Source: Endozoicomonas sp. 4G (GTDB lineage Bacteria > Pseudomonadota > Gammaproteobacteria > Pseudomonadales > Endozoicomonadaceae). Taken from it: a DNA stretch of 64,000 nt. A program made the position numbers and the translations under genes. The stretch is from the NCBI RefSeq assembly GCF_023822025.1, contig NZ_CP082909.1, forward strand, positions 682,001 through 746,000, in the 5' to 3' direction. The notes beneath the pieces are model-generated. The model was not told the DNA's origin. It did not search any database and worked only from the letters and a program-made list of their open reading frames with translations. Each line of letters opens with the position of its first letter. Within the stretch, counting starts at the first letter, position 1. Positions 32,563-40,897 of this stretch are shown here, in pieces.

Positions 32563-34554
32563 TCATTTTTTATCACCCTTCTTTCTTTTCTGGTTAGATG
32601 GCGGCTGGTCATACGCTTTCCTTTTGGGTCTCTGGTCGGCAGGGAGGTGGGTCTGTTTGTGCCTGTTCAGATGACCCGCATGATCGGTGCTGAAGTTGCA
32701 GCCCTCATGGTCACAGCGGTGCACCCTGAGTCGCTGGTCGTCGGGCAGATGGGTCTGTTTGTGCAATTTCAGATTGCCCGGATGATCGGTGCTGTAGTTG
32801 CAGCTCTCATGGTCACACCGGAACATCCCGAGTCTCTGGTAGGCAGGCAAGTGGTTCTTTTTGTGCGATTTCAGATGGCTCGAATAGTTGGTGCTGAAGT
32901 TACAGCTCTCATAATTACATTGGCGCACCTTGATTTTCCTGGGTCTCTGGTCGGCAGGCAGGTGGGTCTGTTTGTGGGCTTTCAGATGGCTCGCCTGAGT
33001 GGCGCTGTAGTTGCAGCCCTCATGGTCACACTGATGCACCTTGGGTCTCCTGGGTTTCTGGTCGGCAGACAGGTGGGTCTGTTTGTGCGTTTTCAGGTGA
33101 CCTTTGTCGTCGGTGCGGTAGTTGCAGCCCTTATGGTAACACCTGTGTAACCTGGTCTTCACGGGTCTCTGGTCGGCGGGCAGGTGGATCTGCTTGTGCT
33201 TTTTCAGGTTGCACAGCAGATTGCTTTTGTAGTTGCAGCCTTCATGGTTACACCGGTACGGCATGGCTCTCTGGTCAGCAGGCAGGTGGCTCAGTTTGTG
33301 TGTTTTCAGATTGCCCGAGCGGTCGCTGCTGTAGTTGCAGCCCTCATGGTCACACTGGTGCACCCTGGCTCTCTGGTCGGCAGGCAGATGGGTCTGTTGA
33401 TGCTTTTTCAGATTGTTCGACTGATCGGTGCGGTAGTTGCAGCCCTCATAGCCACACTGGTGCACCCTGGCTTTCTGGTCGGCAGGCAGGTGGGTTTTTT
33501 TGTGCCTGTTCAGATGGCCTATCACATGGGTGTTGTAGTTGCAGGCCTCATGGTCACACTGGTACAGCCTGAGTCTCTGGTAGGGAGTCAGGTGGGTCTG
33601 TTTGTGCCTTTTCAGAGTTTTTATCCGGTCGGTGCTGTAGTCGCAGCCCCCATGGTCACACTGGTGCATCTTGATTCTCTTGGGCCTCTGGTCGGCAGGC
33701 AGGTGGGTCTGCCTGTGCTTTTTCAGATTGCCCGCATGATTGGTGCTGTGGTTACAGCCCTCATAGCCGCACTGGTGTATCTTGGGTCTCTGGTCGGCAG
33801 GCAGATGGGTCTGTTGGTGCCTTTTCATATAGGAGGGCTTGGTGGTGCAGTAGTTGCAGCCCTCGTGGTGACAAGGGTGCGATTTGGTTTTTTTAGGTCT
33901 CTGGTCGGCAGGCAGGCGGGTTTGTTTGTGCCTTTTCAGATGACGCCCCTGATCGGTGCTGTCGGCAGGTGAGTTGATTACCAGATGGTTAACAACTGAG
34001 TCAGTAGGTATTTCATTGTCTGAAACGGGCTCCTGCTTAATCTTTTTCAGTGCCAGAGCGGTACAATACTGACTGATTTCATTTGATACTGGATAAGGAT
34101 TAAGGGTTGTAGTGACATACTGAACACCAGCTTCGCTATCAGTTTCGTCTTCGTTTGAACGGTTGTCGCTGCCTTTATCAGAGGCGCCGCTGTCTTCATT
34201 GTCACTGTCTTCGCTGTCACTGTCTTCGCTGTCACTGTCTTCGCTGTCACTGTCTTCGCTGTCGGCGCTATCATCAGAGGCGGCCCGGCTGTAAGCCTTG
34301 GCTTCTTGCTTCAACTCCCACCATTCAATGGCCTCACTCTCTTCACTTTCGTCAGGTAGCAGTCTTATCCGGGGGGGTGGGTTGTTTCCCAGGCGTACTG
34401 AGACCTCAATAAAGGGCTTCGGGGTCTTGATAAGCGCCTTGCCAGCAGCCAGGGCGGAAAGCAAAGACATACTAATTTCCTGAGCGTGGCCATTGGCGCA
34501 CTGCATGGAAAAAGCAACGGCCAAGATCAAAATCGAGGTTTTTTTTAATAGCAA
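32563..34554 (-). CDS. ZF23: secreted 12-finger C2H2 protein, IKQEP subtype
   Basis: 663 residues. Signal peptide MLLKKTSILIL, cut near NGHA/QEI. Modules: SALAAGKALI, RLGNNPPPRIRLLPDE, EAIEWWELKQE, SEDSD tract, IKQEPVSDNE. A remnant finger (STDQGRHLKRHKQTR) lacks both Cys and the last His. Helices: KPSYMKR, HAGNLKK, RIKTLKR, VIGHLNR, QSNNLKK, RSGNLKT, LLCNLKK, DKGHLKT, QASHLKA, YSSHLKS, HPGNLKL, HAGHLNR. No two helices are the same, so this gene shows no recent internal duplication. Tail KRKAYDQPPSNQ, KRKKGDKK. TTG start. Confidence 0.92.
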   Translation of the reverse strand: MLLKKTSILILAVAFSMQCANGHAQEISMSLLSALAAGKALIKTPKPFIEVSVRLGNNPPPRIRLLPDESEESEAIEWWELKQEAKAYSRAASDDSADSEDSDSEDSDSEDSDSEDSDNEDSGASDKGSDNRSNEDETDSEAGVQYVTTTLNPYPVSNEISQYCTALALKKIKQEPVSDNEIPTDSVVNHLVINSPADSTDQGRHLKRHKQTRLPADQRPKKTKSHPCHHEGCNYCTTKPSYMKRHQQTHLPADQRPKIHQCGYEGCNHSTNHAGNLKKHRQTHLPADQRPKRIKMHQCDHGGCDYSTDRIKTLKRHKQTHLTPYQRLRLYQCDHEACNYNTHVIGHLNRHKKTHLPADQKARVHQCGYEGCNYRTDQSNNLKKHQQTHLPADQRARVHQCDHEGCNYSSDRSGNLKTHKLSHLPADQRAMPYRCNHEGCNYKSNLLCNLKKHKQIHLPADQRPVKTRLHRCYHKGCNYRTDDKGHLKTHKQTHLSADQKPRRPKVHQCDHEGCNYSATQASHLKAHKQTHLPADQRPRKIKVRQCNYESCNFSTNYSSHLKSHKKNHLPAYQRLGMFRCDHESCNYSTDHPGNLKLHKQTHLPDDQRLRVHRCDHEGCNFSTDHAGHLNRHKQTHLPADQRPKRKAYDQPPSNQKRKKGDKK

Positions 34555-34581
34555 GGCCTGGCTTCCCAGTTGTTGAGCGGT

Positions 34582-36183
34582 TTATTGTGATGTCAGGTTA
34601 GTCAAAATCTGCAGAGAGGTTGGAGGTTTACTTAAAGGCGGGTTGGGAAGTGGATCATTTTTTATCATCTTACTTTTTTTGTTCGGTGGCAGCTGTTCGA
34701 ACGCTTTTCTTTTGTGTCTCTGGTCGGCAGGCAGGTGAGTCAGTTTGTGCGTTTTCAGATTGCCCGAATAGTCGGTGCTGTAGTTACAGCCCTGATGGTC
34801 ACACTGGTGCATCTTGTTTCTCTGGTCGGCAGGCAGGTGGGTCTTTTGGTGCCTTTTCAGATTGCACGTCTGGCTGGTGCTGTAGTTGCAGCCCTCATGG
34901 TTACACTGTTGCACCCTGAGTTTCGTGGTTCTTTGGTTGGCAGGCAGGTGGTTTTGTTTGTGCGTTTTCAGATTGCCCTTGAGGTTGGTGCTGTAGTTGC
35001 AGTCCTGATGGTCACACTGGTGCAACCTGGGTCCCTTGGGTCCCTTGGGTCTTTGGTCGGCAGGCAGGTGAGTCAGTTTGTGCTTTTTCAGATTGCCCGA
35101 ATAGTCGGTGCCGTAGTTACAGCCCTGATGGTCACACAGGTGCCGCTTAGGTCCCTTGGGTCGCTTGGGTCTTTGGTCGGCAGGCAGGTGGGTCAGTTTG
35201 TGCATTTTCAGATTGCTCGTACGGTTGCTTCTGTAGTTACAGCCCTGATGGTCACACTGGTGCCAATTAGGTCTCTTGGGTCTCTTGGGTTCCTTGGGTT
35301 TCTTGGGTCTCTTGGGTCTCTTGGGTTTTTGGTCAGCAGGCAGATGGATCTGTTTGTGCCTTTTCAGATTGCCGGGGTGGTAAGTACTATAGTTGCAGCT
35401 CTCGTGTCCACATTGGCGCAACTTGGGTTTCCTGGGTCTCTGGTCGGCAGGCAGGTGGATCTGTTTGTGCCTTTTCAGATGGCCCGCCTGTTGAGTGCTG
35501 TAGTTACAGCCTTCATGGTCACACTGTTGCTCCTTGGGTCTCTTGGGTCTCTTGGGTCTTTGGTCGGCAGGCAGGTGGCTCTGTTTGTGCGCTTTCAGAT
35601 GGTTTTTCTGGTCAGTGCAGTAAGCCGTTGAGGTGATTTCCGGGGGATTAACAGAGTCTGCTTCTGCCTTTGACTCAGTGGCTGTTTCGTTGTCTGAAAC
35701 AGGCTCCTGCTTAATCTTTTTCAGTGCCAGAGTCGCACAATACTGACTGATTTCATTTGATACCGGAAAGGGATAATTTGTCGTGGTTACATACTGAACA
35801 CCCGTTTTGGTCTCAGGTTCGTCTTCATTAGAACCCTTGTCACTGTTTTCATCAGAGGTGCCGTTGTCTTCATTGTCACTGTCTTCGCTGTCGGCACTAT
35901 CATCAGAGGCTGCCCGACGGTAAGCCTTGGCTTCGACGCCAGAGTCAGGAGTAAAGTAACAAGAGTCTGGTTTTAAGAGGATGTCATCACCGAAGCAAAC
36001 GGGTGGCATGGCGCTGTCGTTTGCCTCGGATTCTTGCTTCAACTCCCACCATTCAATGGCCTCACTCTGTTCACTTTCGTCAGGTAAAAGCAAAGACAAC
36101 CTATTTTCCTGAGCCTGGCCATTAGAGCAATGCACAGAAAAAGCAACGGCTAAGGTCAAAATCAAGGTTTTTTTGGATAGCAA
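34582..36183 (-). CDS. ZF24: 7-finger C2H2 protein with frameshifted tail, IKQEP subtype
   Basis: Start set at the TTG at 36181-36183 (LLSKKTLIL); the frame is open upstream to 36330, but that part overlaps ZF25 and lies in the spacer. N-terminal modules: LLLPDESEQSEAIEWWELKQE, CFGDDILLKPD, short acidic tract, IKQEP. Helices: QAGHLKR, HPGNLKR, RTSNLKM, YSGNLKK, LKGNLKT, QTCNLKR, YSGNLKT. Linkers are lengthened by repeated KRPK and KGPK units. A small deletion after KRKAFEQLPPNKK shifts the frame, skips the usual stop and adds about 24 residues read from the spacer, leaving 27 bp to ZF23. Part of the basic cluster survives. Confidence 0.88.
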   Translation of the reverse strand: MLSKKTLILTLAVAFSVHCSNGQAQENRLSLLLPDESEQSEAIEWWELKQESEANDSAMPPVCFGDDILLKPDSCYFTPDSGVEAKAYRRAASDDSADSEDSDNEDNGTSDENSDKGSNEDEPETKTGVQYVTTTNYPFPVSNEISQYCATLALKKIKQEPVSDNETATESKAEADSVNPPEITSTAYCTDQKNHLKAHKQSHLPADQRPKRPKRPKEQQCDHEGCNYSTQQAGHLKRHKQIHLPADQRPRKPKLRQCGHESCNYSTYHPGNLKRHKQIHLPADQKPKRPKRPKKPKEPKRPKRPNWHQCDHQGCNYRSNRTSNLKMHKLTHLPADQRPKRPKGPKRHLCDHQGCNYGTDYSGNLKKHKLTHLPADQRPKGPKGPRLHQCDHQDCNYSTNLKGNLKTHKQNHLPANQRTTKLRVQQCNHEGCNYSTSQTCNLKRHQKTHLPADQRNKMHQCDHQGCNYSTDYSGNLKTHKLTHLPADQRHKRKAFEQLPPNKKSKMIKNDPLPNPPLSKPPTSLQILTNLTSQ

Positions 36184-36226
36184 GGCCTGGCTTCCCAGTG
36201 GTTGAACTGTTTGTTGGGAAAACAGG

Positions 36227-37774
36227 TTAGTCAAAATCTGGAGAGGTCGGAGGTTTCTTTGAGGCGGGTTGGGAAGCGGACTCTTCTTTGTCACCCTTCT
36301 TTCTTTTCTGGTTAGATGGCGGCTGGTCATACGCTTTTCTTTTAATTCTTTCAGGTCTCTGATTGGCAGGCAGGTGGGTCTGTTTGTGCTTTTTCAGATT
36401 ACCCGCATGGTCAGTGCTGTAGTGGCAGCCCTCATGCTCACACTGCAACTTGAGTCTCTGGTCGTCAGGCAGGTGGGTCTGTTTGTGCGATTTCAGATTA
36501 TTCGACCAATCCGTGTTGTAGTCGCAGCCCTCATGGTCACAGCGGTGCAGCTTGGGTCTCTGATCGGCAGGCAGGTGGATCCGTTTGTGTTTTTTCAGAT
36601 TGCCCTTCTCGTCCGTGCTGTGGTGGCAGCCCTCATGACCACAGCGGTACAGCTTGGGTCTCTGATCGGCAGGTAGGTGGGTCCGTTTGTGTTTTTTCAG
36701 ATTGTTCTTCTGTTTCGAGCGGTAGTCGCAGCCTTCATGGTCACACTGATGCAGCTTGGAGTTCGTGGGTCTCTGGTCGGCAGGCCGGTGGGTCAGTTTG
36801 TGCGCTTTCAGATTGCCCGACCGGTCGCTGCTGTAGTTGCAGCCTTCATGGTCACACCGGTGCAGCTTGGATTTCGTGGGTCTCTGATCGGCAGGCAGGT
36901 GGGTCAGTTTGTGCACTTTCAGATTACCCGACCGGTTCGTCTTGTGGTCGCAGCCCTCATGGTCACAGTGGTGCAGCTTGGATTGCGTGGCTCTCTGATC
37001 GGCAGGCAGGTGGGTCTGTTTGTGCCTTTTCAGATGGTACGCCCGGTCGCTGTTGTAGTTGCAGCCCTCATGGTCACACAGGTGCACCTTGGGTTTTCTG
37101 GGTCTCTGGTCGGCAGGCAGGTGGGTCTCTTTGTGCCTTTTCAGACTGCCTTTTCTGTCGGTGCTGTAGTTGCAGCCGTCATGGTCACACAGGTGCACCT
37201 TGGGTCTCTGCCCGGCAGGCAGGTGGATCAGTTTGTGCTTTTTCAGATCGCCCGCCCGGCAGGTGCTGTGCTTGCAGTCCTCATGGTCACACTGGTACAC
37301 CCTGGGTCTCTGGTCGGCAGACTGGCGGAGCTGTTTGTGCGTTTTCAGGTGGTTAACAGAATCGGCTTCTGTCACGTCTGCCCATAACTCAGTGAGTATT
37401 TCCTTGTTTGAAATTAACTCCTGTTGAATGACTTCCAGTGCCAGAAACACACAAAACTGACTGGTTTCGTTTAATGCCCGAAAAGGATTAAGTCGTACGC
37501 ACTTGGCATCAGTTTCGGTATCCATTTCGTTTTCGTCAGAAGAGTTGTCGCTGTTTTCATCAGAGGTTCCGCTGTCTTCACTGCCACTGTCTTCGCTGTA
37601 GGCACCATCATCAGAGGCTGCCTGACTGTGAGCTACAGCTTCGACGCCCGGGGAGTGAAGGCCAACAGCCAGAGCGAAGAGCCAAGGCATGTTATTTTCC
37701 TGGGCATGGCCATTAGAACTATTCACAGAAAAGACCATGGTGAAGATCAAAATCAATGGTTTTTTAGATAGCAA
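36227..37774 (-). CDS. ZF25: 9-finger C2H2 protein with lost stop codon
   Basis: Start set at the TTG at 37772-37774 (LLSKKPLIL); an in-frame TTG five codons upstream is less likely. Short N-terminal region: signal peptide (cut near NGHA/QEN), GLHSPGVEAVAHSQAAS, acidic tract, then VRLNPFRALNETSQFC and EVIQQELIS. Helices: RAGDLKK, RKGSLKR, RAYHLKR, RSGNLKV, RSGNLKA, QKNNLKK, EKGNLKK, WSNNLKS, HAGNLKK. Tail KRKAYDQPPSNQ, KRKKGDKE is whole, but the usual TGA has become GAG, so 18 spacer-coded residues (ESASQPASKKPPTSPDFD) follow. Confidence 0.9.
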   Translation of the reverse strand: MLSKKPLILIFTMVFSVNSSNGHAQENNMPWLFALAVGLHSPGVEAVAHSQAASDDGAYSEDSGSEDSGTSDENSDNSSDENEMDTETDAKCVRLNPFRALNETSQFCVFLALEVIQQELISNKEILTELWADVTEADSVNHLKTHKQLRQSADQRPRVYQCDHEDCKHSTCRAGDLKKHKLIHLPAGQRPKVHLCDHDGCNYSTDRKGSLKRHKETHLPADQRPRKPKVHLCDHEGCNYNSDRAYHLKRHKQTHLPADQRATQSKLHHCDHEGCDHKTNRSGNLKVHKLTHLPADQRPTKSKLHRCDHEGCNYSSDRSGNLKAHKLTHRPADQRPTNSKLHQCDHEGCDYRSKQKNNLKKHKRTHLPADQRPKLYRCGHEGCHHSTDEKGNLKKHKRIHLPADQRPKLHRCDHEGCDYNTDWSNNLKSHKQTHLPDDQRLKLQCEHEGCHYSTDHAGNLKKHKQTHLPANQRPERIKRKAYDQPPSNQKRKKGDKEESASQPASKKPPTSPDFD

Positions 37775-37840
37775 AGCTTGGTTTTCCAAGGTTGAACTGT
37801 TTATTTGGAAATCAGGTTAGTCAAAATCTGGAGAGAGATG

Positions 37841-39127
37841 TCAGGTTTCTTTGAGTCTCTGGTCGACATGCAAGTGGGTCTGTTTATGCTTTTTCAGTTT
37901 GCCAGGGTAGTAGGTGCGGTAGTTACAGCTCTCATGGTTACAGGGGTGAAGCCGGGGCTTCCTGGGTCTCTGGTTGGCGGGCAGGTGGGTTAGTTTGTGC
38001 GTTTTCAGATTACCCGCGTGGTCGGTGCTGTAGTCGCAGTCACCATAGTCACACTGTACCCTGGGTCGCTTGGGTCGCTTGGGTCTCTGGTCGGCAGGCA
38101 GGTGGGTCTGTTTGTGCGTTTTCAGATTGCCCGAGTGGTAGCTGCTGTAGCTGCAGCCTTCATGGTCACACTGGTGAACCTTGGCTCTATCGGGTCTCTG
38201 GTCGGCAGGCAGGTGGGTCAGTTTGTGCCTTTTCAGATTGCCCAGATGTATGGTGCTATAGCTGCAGCCTTCATGGTCACACAGGTACATCTCAGGTCTC
38301 CGGTCGGCAGGCAGGTGCTTCTGTTTGTGCATTTTCAGATTGTGCGAGTAGTAGGTGCTGTAGTTGCAGTCCTCATGGTTACAGTGTTTCAGTTTGGGTT
38401 TCCTGGGTTTTCTGGGTTTCCTGGGTTTTTTGGGTCTCTGGTCGGCAGGCAGGTGGGTCTTTTTGTGCCTTTTCAGATTGCCCAGGTGGTTGCTGCTGTA
38501 GTTGCAGTCCTCGTGGTCACACTGGCGTACCTTGGGTCTCTGGCGGGCAGGCAGGCGGGGCTTTTTGTGCGTTTTCAAATAGTCGGCCTGGTCGGTGCTG
38601 TTAGCAGTTGAGTCCGCTTCTGCCACGTCTTCCTTTGGCTCAGTGGGTATTTCATTGTCTGAAATGGGTTCCTGCTTAATTTTTTTGAGTTCCAGAGCCG
38701 CACAATACTGACTGATTTCATTTGATACCGGAAAAGGATTAAGTGTCGTGGCTACATACTCAACATCAGATTCGGCGTCGTCTTCGTCTTCGTCTGAACG
38801 GTTGTCGCTACTGTCATCAGAGGTGTTGCTGTCTTCATTGCCACTGTCTTCGCTGTCGGCACTATCATCAGAGGCTGCCCGACGGTAAGCCTTGGCTTCT
38901 CCAACCGTAGAGTCAAGTTCTGGCAGGCCACTGGGGACTCTTATCCAGGTGGGTTGGTTATTTCCCAAGCATGAGAATTCAATAAAGGACTTCGAGGTAT
39001 TGATAAACGCATTGCCAACGGCCAGAGCGAAGAGCAAAGGCAACCTGCTTTCCTGAGCGTGCTCACTGGCGCAATACAAAGAAAAGGCAATGGCCAAGGT
39101 TAAAGTCAATGGTTTTTTGGATAGCAA
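37841..39127 (-). CDS. ZF26: 6-finger C2H2 protein lacking the NLS-like tail
   Basis: 428 residues. Modules: CLGNNQPTWIRVPSGLPELD, acidic tract, VEYVATTLNPFPVSNEISQYC, IKQEPISDNE. Helices: HLGNLKR, YSHNLKM, HLGNLKR, HSGNLKT, HAGNLKT, YPGKLKK. The protein ends QRLKET: CTCAA in the last linker is joined to the like sequence in the spacer, removing roughly 95 bp that held the whole basic tail and stop. The spacer left to ZF25 is 66 bp. One linker has a run of RKP repeats. If the tail drives nuclear import, this product should not be imported. TTG start. Confidence 0.9.
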   Translation of the reverse strand: MLSKKPLTLTLAIAFSLYCASEHAQESRLPLLFALAVGNAFINTSKSFIEFSCLGNNQPTWIRVPSGLPELDSTVGEAKAYRRAASDDSADSEDSGNEDSNTSDDSSDNRSDEDEDDAESDVEYVATTLNPFPVSNEISQYCAALELKKIKQEPISDNEIPTEPKEDVAEADSTANSTDQADYLKTHKKPRLPARQRPKVRQCDHEDCNYSSNHLGNLKRHKKTHLPADQRPKKPRKPRKPRKPKLKHCNHEDCNYSTYYSHNLKMHKQKHLPADRRPEMYLCDHEGCSYSTIHLGNLKRHKLTHLPADQRPDRAKVHQCDHEGCSYSSYHSGNLKTHKQTHLPADQRPKRPKRPRVQCDYGDCDYSTDHAGNLKTHKLTHLPANQRPRKPRLHPCNHESCNYRTYYPGKLKKHKQTHLHVDQRLKET

Positions 39128-39226
39128 GGCCCGGCTTCCCAGTCGTTGAACTGTTTATTGGGAAATCAGGTTAGTCAAAATCTGGAGAGAGGTCGGAAGT
39201 TTCTTTGAGGTAGGTTGGGAGGCGGA

Positions 39227-40822
39227 TCATTCTTTATCCACCTTCATTCTTTTCTCGTTAGAGGGTGGTTGATCATACGCTTTCCTTTTAACTCTCATGA
39301 GTCTCTGGTCGGGAGGCAGGTGGATCTGTTGGTGCTTTTTCAGATGATCCTTCCGGTTGGTGCTGTAGTCGCAGCTCTTATGGCTACACTGGTGCACCTT
39401 GGGTTTTTTGGGTCTCTGGTCGGCAGGCAGGTGGGTCTGTTTGTGTATTTTCAGATTGTCTGGACGATTGGTGCTGTAGGTGCAGTTCTCATGGTCACAC
39501 AGGTGCACCCTGGGTTTTTTGGGTCTCTGGTCGGCAGGCAGGTGGGTCTGTTTGTGTGTTTTCAGATTGTCTGAACGATTGGTGCTGTAGGTGCAGCTCT
39601 CATGGTCACACAGGTGCACCCTGGGCTTTTTGGGTCTCTGGTCGGCAGGCAGGTGGGTCTGTTTGTGTTTTTTCAGATTGCCCGGAAAATCGGTGCTGTA
39701 GTTGCAGTTCTCATGGTCACACAGGTGCACCCTGGGTTTTTTGGGGCTCTGGTCGGCAGGCAGGTGGGTCTGTTTGTGCCTTTTCAGACTGCCCGGAAGA
39801 TCGGTGCTGTAGTTGCAGCTCTCATGGTCACACAGGTATACCCTGGTTTTTTTGGGTCTCTGGTCGATAAGTCGGTGGGTCTGCTTATGCTTTTTTAGAT
39901 CGTCCACCCGGTCGGTACTGTAGCGGCAGCCCTCATGTTCACACTGGTGCACCCTGAGTCTCTGGTCGGCAGGCAGGTGGGTCAGTTTGTGCCTTTTCAG
40001 ATGGTTCGCCCGGATGGTGCTGTAGTTGCAGTTCTCATGCTTACACTGGTGCACCTTGGGTCTTTGGTTGGCGGGCAGGGGAGTCTGTTTGTGGGCTTTC
40101 AGATTGCCCGTCTGGCTGGTGCTGCAGGCAGGTGGGGTGATTTCCAGGTAATCTGACCCTGTGGGTATTTCACTGTCTGAAACGGATTCCGGCTTAATCT
40201 TTTTCAGTGCCATAGTCACACAATACTGATTGATGTCATTTGATACTCGAAAAGGATTAAGTGTCGCGGTCACATACTGAACATCCGTTTCGGTCTCAGT
40301 TTTGTCTTCATTTGAACGGTTGTCGTTGTTTTCATCAGAGTCTTCACTGTCAGAACCGTTATCAGAAGCTACTCGACAGTAAGCCTTAGCTTCGACGTCA
40401 GAGTCAGGAGTAAAGCAATAGTGAGTGTCTGGTTTTAAGAGGATGTCATCACCGAAGCAAACTTTTGGTATGTCGCTGTCGTTTACCTCGGGTTCCTGGT
40501 TCAATTCCCACCATTCAATGGCCTCGTTTTCTTCTTGGACGCCGGGGGAGTGAAGACCAATTTTCAGGTGATCGCCAGGTAGCAGCCTTATCCGGGTGGG
40601 TTGGTTCGTGGATGAAACCTCAATACAAGACCCCGGTGTGTTGATAAGCGCCTCGCCGACAGCTAGAGAGTTGCCGACAGCTAGAGAGTTGCCGACAGCC
40701 AGGGAAAAGAGCAAAGGCAACCTGTTTTCCTGAGCGTGGCCACTAGAGCAATGCACAGAAAAGGCAACAGCCAAGGTCAACATCAACATCAACATCAACA
40801 TCAATGGGTTTTTAGATAGCAA
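39227..40822 (-). CDS. ZF27: secreted 7-finger C2H2 protein
   Basis: 531 residues. The signal peptide core is extended by a 6-bp repeat (40781-40804) giving LMLMLMLM, and an 18-bp repeat (40655-40708) gives SLAVGNSLAVGNSLAVGE. Then NQPTRIRLLPGDHLKIGLHSPG, EAIEWWELNQE, CFGDDILLKPDTHYCF and a short acidic tract. IKPES replaces IKQEP but still fits the hydrophobic-K-x-E pattern. Helices: RANHLKR, RVDDLKK, LPGSLKR, FPGNLKK, RSDNLKT, RPDNLKI, RKDHLKK; fingers 3-6 share RPKKPRVHL linkers and look serially duplicated. Tail KRKAYDQPPSNE, KRMKVDKE. TTG start. Confidence 0.91.
   Translation of the reverse strand: MLSKNPLMLMLMLMLTLAVAFSVHCSSGHAQENRLPLLFSLAVGNSLAVGNSLAVGEALINTPGSCIEVSSTNQPTRIRLLPGDHLKIGLHSPGVQEENEAIEWWELNQEPEVNDSDIPKVCFGDDILLKPDTHYCFTPDSDVEAKAYCRVASDNGSDSEDSDENNDNRSNEDKTETETDVQYVTATLNPFRVSNDINQYCVTMALKKIKPESVSDSEIPTGSDYLEITPPACSTSQTGNLKAHKQTPLPANQRPKVHQCKHENCNYSTIRANHLKRHKLTHLPADQRLRVHQCEHEGCRYSTDRVDDLKKHKQTHRLIDQRPKKTRVYLCDHESCNYSTDLPGSLKRHKQTHLPADQSPKKPRVHLCDHENCNYSTDFPGNLKKHKQTHLPADQRPKKPRVHLCDHESCTYSTNRSDNLKTHKQTHLPADQRPKKPRVHLCDHENCTYSTNRPDNLKIHKQTHLPADQRPKKPKVHQCSHKSCDYSTNRKDHLKKHQQIHLPPDQRLMRVKRKAYDQPPSNEKRMKVDKE
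40655..40708. repeat. 18-bp micro-repeat, two full copies and a partial
   Basis: Units of GCCGACAGCTAGAGAGTT follow one another in the 5' part of ZF27, coding for NSLAVG on the minus strand. Six-codon units keep the frame. Confidence 0.85.
40781..40804. repeat. 6-bp micro-repeat CATCAA x4 in the signal peptide core
   Basis: Four perfect copies code for alternating Leu and Met in the hydrophobic core of the ZF27 signal peptide. Copy-number change here would alter core length without shifting frame. Confidence 0.85.
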
Positions 40823-40897
40823 GGCCTGGCTTCCCGGTCGTTGAACTGTTTACTGGGAATTCAGGTTAGTCAAAATCTGGAGGAAGGTCTGAGGTTT

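Noticed and set aside
36184-36330. Upstream-extended start of ZF24 (and similar extensions to 17640, 19410, 26319 and 37789)
   Set aside because: The extra codons lie in the conserved spacer, in ZF24 they overlap ZF25, and they would bury the signal peptide. The internal TTG aligns with all other members.
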